Assembly (NCBI GenBank): GCA_019912905.1
Contig: JAIOHO010000775.1
Location: 1 to 5,720, forward strand
Reading direction: 5' to 3'
DNA from: Anaerolineae bacterium
Lineage (GTDB): Bacteria > Chloroflexota > Anaerolineae > Aggregatilineales > Phototrophicaceae
Length of the DNA: 5,720 nucleotides
The notes under the pieces were generated by a model that saw only the letters and a list, made by a program, of their open reading frames with translations, had not been told where the DNA came from and made no database searches. Below, one piece after another: positions 1 through 5,400 of this stretch. Positions within the stretch are counted from its first letter, which is position 1. Each line of letters opens with the position of its first letter. The translations under genes were made by a program, and so were the position numbers.

Positions 1-1362
1 GTCCCAGGTCGCGCGCAGACCCAGGATCAGCATGACGATGGCGATCGGAAGCACTAGCCGCTGCTGCCATTGACCGGGTACATGGTTCCACAAGCGGGCG
101 ATCTGTACACCTGCCAGCACGCACAGCACTGGCAGAAACAGCAGCACGAAGCGGGGATCATAACTGGCGAACCACCACCAGACCGCATAAAACGGCAGCG
201 TCCACCACAGGAGCAGCAGTAGAGCGGGCGTATCCAACCGCCGCCGGATGACGTCGATCAGTGCGGCGAAGATACTCAGCAGGATCAGCGGACCGGACAG
301 CGCGTAGGTCTCCGGGTGGGTCGCGAGCACAAGCAGCGTACCGACGGTCTGACTGGCCTGATCGGACCAGATCGTCGGCGGAATAATCAGCCCCGCGCCG
401 AGCCAGTTGCGCACATACCAGGGCGCGGCGATCCCGGCGCAGACGGCCAGCGCCAGGCCGATCAGGGGCCAGCTCGTTTGCTGTTTAAGCCGCACCCACA
501 GCAGCCAGATGACCAGCAGACCGATGCCGACCAGCCCGGCGTTTTTGGTCCAGGCGGCCAGCCCAGCCATCGCGCCGCACAGGGCCGCATCCTGCCAGCG
601 CCCGCTTTCCCACAAGCGCCAGGCGAAAACCACCGCCAGCAGGTAAAAGAAGGCCATTGGCAGATCGACATAGCCGGACGAGGCCCAACTGCCGAAGGTC
701 GGCGTGAGGGCCAGCAGCAGCGCCCCGATCCAGCCTGCCGCTTTGCTGTGCAGCCTGCGCCCGAACGCATAAATGATGCTCAGGATGGCGATGCTCATCA
801 TTGCGGGAAACAGGCGAGCGAGGAACTCCTGCGGCCAGCCTGCGGCGAGATAAGCGTAGGTGTACAGCAGGGGCACCAGAATCGGGTAGGCTTCATGGAT
901 CGTGAGGCTGCCGGGCAGGTCCGCCAGGGTGCGCTGGCTGTACATATATTCGCCGTAGTGCGCGTAGATGCCGATCGAGTCGGCTCGGCTGAACGGCCAG
1001 TACAAGCTGGTGAACAGCACCCCAGCACTGATCATGACCAGCAGGGCCAGTGCCAGATACTCCAGCCGGGTGCGCGGAAGTTGGATGCGCGGCCATGAAA
1101 AGCCCCGCCGCCAGCCCAGCCAAACACCGGGCAGCATGACTACGAAGTAAACCAGGGTGATGCGCCCCAGGTCGAGGGGGATGCCCGCCAGCGCCTGCCA
1201 GAACATGACGAGCGACAAAACGCCGGTGCTCAGGGCCAGCGTGAGCGGGATGGCTAAGGCGGCCTCCACCGTCTGGCTGCCTGCCGCGAGGAACCAGATC
1301 GACCAGGGAAAGGCACTGGCGAGGACTAACGTAATCAGAATCCAGGGTAGTAGAGCATTCAT
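1..1362 (-). CDS. GT-C membrane glycosyltransferase, PMT/ArnT-like (GT39-type), 3' end outside window
   Basis: The minus frame from ATG at 1362 stays open to base 1, giving 454 residues with no stop, so the C-terminus is missing. The protein is very hydrophobic with roughly a dozen membrane segments, and fits a lipid-phosphate-sugar-dependent glycosyltransferase acting on the outer face of the membrane. Family marks seen: SRADSIGIY at 125-133, where D128 is the candidate catalytic acid of the first outer loop; HEAYPILVPLLY at 156-167, the usual aromatic/proline stretch; SGYVDLPMAFF at 229-239 with a second Asp (D233); WTKNAG at 271-276; APWYVRNW at 313-320; and YDPRFVLLFLP at 401-411. About 100 residues with several hydrophobic segments precede the first catalytic loop, more than in the glycosyltransferase at 3499. 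An in-frame ATG at 1374 is possible, but it would overlap the -10 element. Neither start has a clear Shine-Dalgarno. Donor and acceptor cannot be told from sequence. The family call is firm, the substrate unknown. Confidence 0.88.
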   Translation of the reverse strand, partial: MNALLPWILITLVLASAFPWSIWFLAAGSQTVEAALAIPLTLALSTGVLSLVMFWQALAGIPLDLGRITLVYFVVMLPGVWLGWRRGFSWPRIQLPRTRLEYLALALLVMISAGVLFTSLYWPFSRADSIGIYAHYGEYMYSQRTLADLPGSLTIHEAYPILVPLLYTYAYLAAGWPQEFLARLFPAMMSIAILSIIYAFGRRLHSKAAGWIGALLLALTPTFGSWASSGYVDLPMAFFYLLAVVFAWRLWESGRWQDAALCGAMAGLAAWTKNAGLVGIGLLVIWLLWVRLKQQTSWPLIGLALAVCAGIAAPWYVRNWLGAGLIIPPTIWSDQASQTVGTLLVLATHPETYALSGPLILLSIFAALIDVIRRRLDTPALLLLLWWTLPFYAVWWWFASYDPRFVLLFLPVLCVLAGVQIARLWNHVPGQWQQRLVLPIAIVMLILGLRATWD

Positions 1363-1372
1363 CGCGCGCGGC

Positions 1373-1381
1373 ATTATAGCA
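1373..1381 (-). promoter_or_regulatory. Extended -10 promoter of the minus-strand glycosyltransferase
   Basis: Read on the minus strand, this is TGCTATAAT, a perfect extended -10 (TGnTATAAT). No good -35 lies 16-18 bp upstream, which extended -10 promoters often tolerate. The last T is only 10 nt from the ATG at 1362, so transcription starting 6-7 nt downstream would leave a leader of about 3-5 nt. Confidence 0.65.
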
Positions 1382-1399
1382 TACGGTCCGGGGATGATG

Positions 1400-1405
1400 T
1401 ACCAT
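1400..1405 (+). promoter_or_regulatory. Putative -10 element (TACCAT) for the aldo/keto reductase
   Basis: TACCAT matches the -10 consensus at 4 of 6 positions and sits 25 nt before the ATG at 1431, leaving room for a short leader with a Shine-Dalgarno. No convincing -35 is visible; the place where one would fall is occupied by the opposing -10 at 1373-1378. The same hexamer recurs upstream of the other two plus-strand genes. Confidence 0.45.
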
Positions 1406-1414
1406 AGGAGCAAA

Positions 1415-1420
1415 AGGAGG
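1415..1420 (+). promoter_or_regulatory. Strong ribosome binding site for the aldo/keto reductase
   Basis: AGGAGG, a full Shine-Dalgarno core, lies 10 nt upstream of the ATG at 1431 and fixes that start. It contrasts with the divergent glycosyltransferase, which has no such site. Confidence 0.8.
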
Positions 1421-1430
1421 CAATAACCCC

Positions 1431-2294
1431 ATGCAGCAAAGACGATTTGGACGCAGTGGACATATGAGCAGTATTGCAATCTTCGGGGGCGCGGCTCTGC
1501 ACCCGACGATTACGCAGGATGAGGCCAATGCTGCGCTGGACATGGCGCTGGCCGGTGGGGTCAACCATTTTGATACCGCCGCCTCGTATGGACACGGGAT
1601 GGCCGAGACGCGGATGGGACCCTGGGTCAGGCGGCACCGCAGCGAAATCTTCCTGGGCACCAAGACCACCGAACGCGGCTATGGCGCGGCCTGGGCGGAG
1701 TTCAACCGCTCGGTGGCACTGCTGGGACCGCTCGACCTGATTCAGATTCATGCCGTGACGACCTTCGAGGAACTCGACAAAGCCACCGGGCCGAATGGCG
1801 CGCTGGAAGCGGCACAGCGGGCGCGCGACGAAGGGCTGACGAAGTATATCGGCATCACCGGGCACGGCTGGCTGGCCCCGGCGATTTATCTGGAAGCGCT
1901 GGAACGATTCGATTTCGACAGCGTGCTGTTCCCGATCAATGCAGTGCTGTTCGGCAACTCGGATTACCGGAACAATGCCGAGAAGCTGCTGCAAAAGGTA
2001 CAGGATCGGGATGTGGGCCTCATGGCGATCAAGTCGATTGCCAAAGGCCCCTGGCATGAGGATCAGGAACGGCGCTACCACACCTGGTATGAGCCGCATG
2101 ACGCGCAGGACATCATCCAGAAATGCGTCAACTTCACGCTGTCGCAGCCCGGCGTAACCGGCATCCCCATGGCGGGCGACACGCGCCTGCTGCCGATGGT
2201 GCTCAAGGCGGCTGAGAACTTCCAGCCGATGAGCGCTGCCGAGCAGGACGCCTGGATCGAACAGTGCCGCGAACTGGAAGCGATTTTCGCTTAG
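1431..2294 (+). CDS. Aldo/keto reductase family oxidoreductase
   Basis: This 287-residue protein is a cytoplasmic NAD(P)H-dependent carbonyl reductase of the (beta/alpha)8-barrel AKR superfamily. The whole catalytic tetrad is present in the expected order: D48 and Y53 in FDTAASYG, K78 in LGTKT, and H107 in IQIHAV. The opening RRFGRSG is the typical N-terminal hairpin of the family. GIPMAGDTRLLPMVLKA at 244-260 falls where AKRs bind the cofactor phosphate. The length is at the short end of the usual 280-340. The pattern IHAV, YIGITGHG and LMAIKSIAKGPW resembles the COG1453 branch, but the C-terminal iron-sulfur region of some members is absent. It begins at ATG 1431 behind a strong AGGAGG and ends at a TAG just before the convergent hairpin. 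No adjacent co-directional gene hints at the substrate, so only the class of reaction can be given. Confidence 0.92.
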   Translation: MQQRRFGRSGHMSSIAIFGGAALHPTITQDEANAALDMALAGGVNHFDTAASYGHGMAETRMGPWVRRHRSEIFLGTKTTERGYGAAWAEFNRSVALLGPLDLIQIHAVTTFEELDKATGPNGALEAAQRARDEGLTKYIGITGHGWLAPAIYLEALERFDFDSVLFPINAVLFGNSDYRNNAEKLLQKVQDRDVGLMAIKSIAKGPWHEDQERRYHTWYEPHDAQDIIQKCVNFTLSQPGVTGIPMAGDTRLLPMVLKAAENFQPMSAAEQDAWIEQCRELEAIFA

Positions 2295-2333
2295 CAGTTA
2301 CCAGTCGGCAGCGATTCGTTTTCAGAAATAAGG

Positions 2334-2374
2334 AGAGAGTCCATGCAGGACACAAACGCCTGTGTGGACTCTCT
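2334..2374. terminator. Long hairpin between convergent genes, probable bidirectional terminator
   Basis: Arm 2334-2349 pairs with 2359-2374: 14 Watson-Crick pairs (10 continuous at the base, 4 next to the loop) plus two G-U pairs between them, closing a 9-nt loop at 2350-2358. It lies 39 bp after the aldo/keto reductase stop and 16 bp beyond the dehydrogenase stop. Read on the minus strand, the stem is followed by CCTTATTTCT, a weak U-rich tail. On the plus strand the tail is poorer (TGTCGTG). The stem is AU/GC mixed rather than GC-dense. Convergent placement favours termination. Confidence 0.7.
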
Positions 2375-2390
2375 TGTCGTGTACGGAGGA

Positions 2391-3362
2391 CTAGCGGTTG
2401 GGGACCTGGTGTGGCAGCGGCTTTCCTCGCAGGCCCGCCAGCAAATTGGCGGCGGCGATTTCTGCCATCTGGTTGCGGGTGCGCACGCTGGCGCTGCCGA
2501 TGTGCGGCACGATCGTCAGGTTGGGCAGGCTCAACAGCGGATGGTCGGCGGCAATCGGCTCCGGCTCGGTGACATCCAGCGCAGCATAAGCGATGGTGCC
2601 AGCCTTCAGCGCGTCGTACAGCGCCCCCGGATCGACAATCGGCCCGCGCGCCGTGTTGATCAAAATCGCGCTGCGCTTCATTTTGTGCAGGGTGTCGTGG
2701 TTGATCAGGTGCCGGGTTTCTGCGGTCAGCGGCGTGTGCACCGTCACAAAATCTGACTCGGCCAGCAGTGTATCGAGTTCGACCAGCGTGATTCCCAGCC
2801 GGGCGGCATCTTCGGCGGAAATGGTGGGATCGTAGGCGATGAGGTTCATGTCAAAGCCGCTCGCGCGTTTGGCGACTGCTCGCCCGATACGCCCGTAGCC
2901 GATGATGCCCAGCTTTGCACCGGCCAGATCCGCGCCGAGCAGCGTTTCCGGCTCCCAGGTTTCCCACTTTCCAGCCTTAATATAATTCACCCCTTCGACA
3001 ATCCGGCGTGCGGCAGCCAGCAGCAGGGCGAAGGTCAGATCGGCAGTGGCTTCGGTCAGGACGCCGGGCGTATGGCCGACCGGAATACCGCGTTCGGCGG
3101 CGGCGGGGATATGGATGTTGTCATAGCCGACGGCCATCTGGCTGATGACCTTCAACTGCGGCCCAGCCGCATCCATCAGGGCCGGGTCGATGCGGTCCGT
3201 GAGCAGGCACAGCAAACCATCCACACCTCGTACTCGCTCCGTCAGGACTTCATAGGGCGGCGGCATGCGTTCAGTCCACAGATCGACCTCGCAGTGCGCT
3301 TTGACTTGATCCAGACCTGCCGCCGGGATGATGCGGCTGACGAACACTTTCGGTTTGGTCAT
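2391..3362 (-). CDS. D-2-hydroxyacid dehydrogenase, glyoxylate/hydroxypyruvate reductase type
   Basis: This 323-residue cytoplasmic protein reversibly reduces a 2-oxoacid, probably glyoxylate or hydroxypyruvate, to the D-2-hydroxyacid. The N-terminus PKVFVSRIIPAAGLD is typical of the GyaR/GRHPR group, and the length matches the family's 310-335. Visible elements: VGYDNIHI at 78-85; nucleotide-binding GYGRIG with G155, G157 and G160; acidic D178 at the end of the second Rossmann strand, which favours NAD(H) over NADP(H); NTARG with R239; DVTEPEP with E268; and PHIGSAS with H287. R239, E268 and H287 form the expected catalytic triad at the usual spacing. I chose ATG 3362 because minus-strand GGAG (3371-3374) lies 8 nt upstream; an in-frame TTG at 3389 would precede that site. 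The gene is convergent with the aldo/keto reductase and divergent from the second glycosyltransferase, so probably monocistronic. The exact substrate is not proven, and phosphoglycerate or another 2-ketoacid remains possible. Confidence 0.92.
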   Translation of the reverse strand: MTKPKVFVSRIIPAAGLDQVKAHCEVDLWTERMPPPYEVLTERVRGVDGLLCLLTDRIDPALMDAAGPQLKVISQMAVGYDNIHIPAAAERGIPVGHTPGVLTEATADLTFALLLAAARRIVEGVNYIKAGKWETWEPETLLGADLAGAKLGIIGYGRIGRAVAKRASGFDMNLIAYDPTISAEDAARLGITLVELDTLLAESDFVTVHTPLTAETRHLINHDTLHKMKRSAILINTARGPIVDPGALYDALKAGTIAYAALDVTEPEPIAADHPLLSLPNLTIVPHIGSASVRTRNQMAEIAAANLLAGLRGKPLPHQVPNR

Positions 3363-3370
3363 GAGGGTTG

Positions 3371-3374
3371 CTCC
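3371..3374 (-). promoter_or_regulatory. Ribosome binding site of the dehydrogenase
   Basis: On the minus strand this reads GGAG, 8 nt before ATG 3362. It decides between that ATG and the in-frame TTG at 3389, which lies upstream of it. Confidence 0.7.
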
Positions 3375-3435
3375 AGACGATTGATCCAATTCGAGGGGCA
3401 GAAGTGCGCTATCCGGCGCGGAATCCGCACTGTCT

Positions 3436-3465
3436 TTGCCGTATTTTGCGCTTACAATGTACCAT
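3436..3465 (+). promoter_or_regulatory. Putative promoter of the second glycosyltransferase
   Basis: TTGCCG (3436-3441, 4 of 6 to the -35 consensus) is followed after 18 bp by TACCAT (3460-3465, 4 of 6 to -10). An overlapping TACAAT at 3453-3458 is a better -10 (5 of 6) but has no good -35. Either leaves a leader that includes the Shine-Dalgarno at 3486. A promoter here also argues against the longer TTG and ATG starts at 3436 and 3457, which would fall inside it. Confidence 0.5.
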
Positions 3466-3485
3466 CAACTGTTCGCCGGTACAAC

Positions 3486-3491
3486 GAGGTG
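3486..3491 (+). promoter_or_regulatory. Ribosome binding site of the second glycosyltransferase
   Basis: GAGGTG lies 7 nt upstream of ATG 3499 and supports it over the in-frame TTG 3436 and ATG 3457. Confidence 0.65.
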
Positions 3492-3498
3492 GGTTGGC

Positions 3499-5331
3499 AT
3501 GTCGAACACGGCTCGATGGGGGTGGCGGGTCGCGCTGATGATCATCTTCGCCGTGACTGCGCTGCGCATCCACAGCATTCACAGCACCGCCATGCGCGCC
3601 GATGAAGGCATCGCTTTTGATACCACCAGCCGCGATCTGGCCTATGCCATCGATTACCAGGCCAACCAGGATATTCAGGCCCCGCTGTGGTTCGGGATGT
3701 TCTGGCTGTGGCAGCAGGTGGCGGGCAGCAGCGAATTTGCGGCGCGCGCTTACGCCGTGTTCCTGAGCATGCTCACGCTGGCGCTGGTTTACCGGATCGG
3801 GCGGCGCTGGTTCAGGGCGGTGCGTTATGGCTGGTTCGCGCTGACCCTCCTGGGGGTCAATGCTTATTTTCACATCTACAGCCTGGAAATTCGTCCGTAT
3901 GCGCTGGTGATGCTGACGGCGGCCCTGTCGATGGTCTTGTTCTGGAACTGGCTGGAGCGACCATCCCGGCGCACGGCTATCCTGTACGGTCTCAGTATTG
4001 CACTCATGCTGTATGTTCATTATTTCACGGCCTTTCTGGTGGCCGTGCAGGTCGTTTTTTTTGTGGCTGACCAGGGGCTGCGTCCGCGCTCTTCATCGAA
4101 AAACAAGATGTTTGCGCAGGGTTTCCTGGCCGCAACGATCGCTTTTGTGCTGTGGCTGCCCTGGTTTCCGATTTTCATCAACCAGATCGCCAAGCTTCAG
4201 CACATCGAAACCGATTTTGGCAATGTCCGCGGCCTGGGTATCGCCACGACCACTGAACCCACCACATTGTCCGCGGTGTTCAGTCTGATGGATGTGGTGA
4301 CCAACGGCCTTGCTCCCCTGTATGGACTGATCGTTCTGGTGGGGGCCTGCTATCTGTGGCGCAGGCGTGCCTTCTGGCTGGTGCTGGTGTGGGGTGTCGG
4401 GGTTCCGGCGGTGGCTTTGCTCGTCAATCTGATTGCGGCAGTCTATACGCCGCGTTACGTGGCCTATCTTTCGCTGGGTATCGGCCTGGCGATGGGGGCG
4501 AGTCTGGCTGTGCTGCACCCTCGGCTTCGCTGGCTCGCATTGATCGGCATGGCGACAATCAGTTTGTGGCTGCTGCCGACTCAGCTTCCGCACGACCGCA
4601 TCCCCTTTCGCGACCTGTTCCGGCAGGTTTCCGCAATAGCTGGGCCGGAGGACGTGCTGTGGTTCGATGATGGCGACCTGGGCGATCCCTTTGTACGCGG
4701 CCAAATCCGGCGTTACCTCGCCCCCGATTTATGGGCGCGGCGGGTGGACAGCCTGGAGGCTGCGCAAAGTCAGCGTCGGGTATGGTACATCACCGGGCTG
4801 GAGTGGTTCTCGGATGAAACGCAAGGCCGCTTTAGCCAGATTGAAGCGACTCACCCGCTGCAAACTGTACTGGGCCGCTGCGACCACGACTGGTGCTATC
4901 TGTTGCAGCTTCTGGAAGCTCCCCCGCTGGCGGAACCGGTCCTGTTTGGCGATGCCCTGGAATTCCGAGGCCTTGATGTCGATCAGGTCACACCGGAGTC
5001 GCTCACTGTCCGGCTGTGGTGGATAGCCGATTCACCGATTGGCCTGGATTATTCGATCGGCCTGCATGTGCTCGATGCGGATGGCACGCTGGTGGCACAG
5101 CACGATGGGCCGATCACCGATTTTTACGCGGGCCAGCCGGTCCAGACGTCGCAGATGGATTCGGGCAAGGTGTACATCGACACCCGCCACATCGAATTAC
5201 CGCCGGGACTCCCCAAGGGTGCGTATCAACTGGCGCTGGTCGTTTACCAATCCTGGGATGGGAGGCGGCTGCCGCTGCCCGATGGCACCGATGAACTGCG
5301 ACTCGACGACGTCTCCCTGAGCGGCAGCTAA
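3499..5331 (+). CDS. GT-C membrane glycosyltransferase (GT39-like) with soluble C-terminal region
   Basis: This 610-residue membrane protein probably transfers a sugar from a polyprenyl-phosphate donor on the outer membrane face. Residues 10 to about 360 hold roughly 11 hydrophobic segments. The first outer loop carries MRADEG (32-37), with D35 the candidate catalytic acid. QDIQAPLWFGMFW (57-69) matches the aromatic/proline loop, and IYSLEIRPYAL (126-136) is a strong signature of bacterial family members. Residues 365-610 are soluble. The part from about 480 (FGDALEFRGLDV, then alternating beta-like stretches, LPPGLPKGAYQLALVVYQ at 567-584, and GRRLPLPDG) resembles the beta-sandwich tail I associate with Chloroflexota glycosyltransferases. 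C461 and C466 form a CX4C pair in the presumed outer part. Start ATG 3499 is chosen for its GAGGTG site. The ABC exporter gene follows 69 bp downstream on the same strand. Sugar and acceptor are unknown. Confidence 0.88.
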   Translation: MSNTARWGWRVALMIIFAVTALRIHSIHSTAMRADEGIAFDTTSRDLAYAIDYQANQDIQAPLWFGMFWLWQQVAGSSEFAARAYAVFLSMLTLALVYRIGRRWFRAVRYGWFALTLLGVNAYFHIYSLEIRPYALVMLTAALSMVLFWNWLERPSRRTAILYGLSIALMLYVHYFTAFLVAVQVVFFVADQGLRPRSSSKNKMFAQGFLAATIAFVLWLPWFPIFINQIAKLQHIETDFGNVRGLGIATTTEPTTLSAVFSLMDVVTNGLAPLYGLIVLVGACYLWRRRAFWLVLVWGVGVPAVALLVNLIAAVYTPRYVAYLSLGIGLAMGASLAVLHPRLRWLALIGMATISLWLLPTQLPHDRIPFRDLFRQVSAIAGPEDVLWFDDGDLGDPFVRGQIRRYLAPDLWARRVDSLEAAQSQRRVWYITGLEWFSDETQGRFSQIEATHPLQTVLGRCDHDWCYLLQLLEAPPLAEPVLFGDALEFRGLDVDQVTPESLTVRLWWIADSPIGLDYSIGLHVLDADGTLVAQHDGPITDFYAGQPVQTSQMDSGKVYIDTRHIELPPGLPKGAYQLALVVYQSWDGRRLPLPDGTDELRLDDVSLSGS

Positions 5332-5362
5332 ATTGGTGTTATTTGGGTCGATCCACCTGGGC

Positions 5363-5368
5363 TACCAT
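5363..5368 (+). promoter_or_regulatory. Putative -10 element (TACCAT) for the ABC exporter gene
   Basis: TACCAT sits 32 nt before ATG 5401, followed by AG as in the copy at 1400. No good -35 is seen at 16-18 bp. Its position suggests the ABC gene can be transcribed separately from the glycosyltransferase, although no terminator hairpin was found in the 69-bp gap, so read-through is also possible. Confidence 0.4.
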
Positions 5369-5389
5369 AGAAGGGTGCTGACAGATTTC

Positions 5390-5393
5390 AGGG
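5390..5393 (+). promoter_or_regulatory. Ribosome binding site of the ABC exporter gene
   Basis: AGGG lies 7 nt before ATG 5401, a moderate Shine-Dalgarno that supports this start. Confidence 0.5.
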
Positions 5394-5400
5394 AACCTGT

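Noticed and set aside
316..1098. A 260-codon open frame on the plus strand
   Set aside because: It lies antisense to the glycosyltransferase at 1-1362. It is rich in Gln, Arg, Pro and Gly, has no recognisable domain, and fits a shadow of GC-rich coding sequence.
893..1669. A 258-codon minus-strand open frame spanning the divergent gap
   Set aside because: It crosses both the promoter region and the start of the aldo/keto reductase, shows no family motif, and is out of frame with the real glycosyltransferase on the same strand.
1374..2099. A 241-codon minus-strand open frame
   Set aside because: It is entirely antisense to the aldo/keto reductase plus the promoter gap, with no coherent motifs.
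3404..3430. Short inverted repeats (GTGCG/CGCAC and GCGGA-A-TCCGC) upstream of the dehydrogenase
   Set aside because: Five-base arms in GC-rich DNA are expected by chance, and no matching promoter element could be placed around them.
3436..3498. Longer N-terminus for the second glycosyltransferase from TTG 3436 or ATG 3457
   Set aside because: The stretch contains the -35/-10-like elements, and neither start has a ribosome site. ATG 3499 has GAGGTG at 7 nt and gives a normal family N-terminus.
3409..4020. A 203-codon minus-strand open frame over the start of the second glycosyltransferase
   Set aside because: Its Gln/Pro/His/Arg-rich translation is typical of an antisense shadow. It also runs through the promoter region.
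4093..4704. A second 203-codon minus-strand frame inside the glycosyltransferase
   Set aside because: It is antisense to membrane-spanning coding sequence, is Gln/His/Arg-rich, and has no domain.
5332..5400. Possible terminator after the second glycosyltransferase
   Set aside because: I found no stem longer than a few pairs and no T-run; only the TACCAT element and the Shine-Dalgarno of the next gene are visible.
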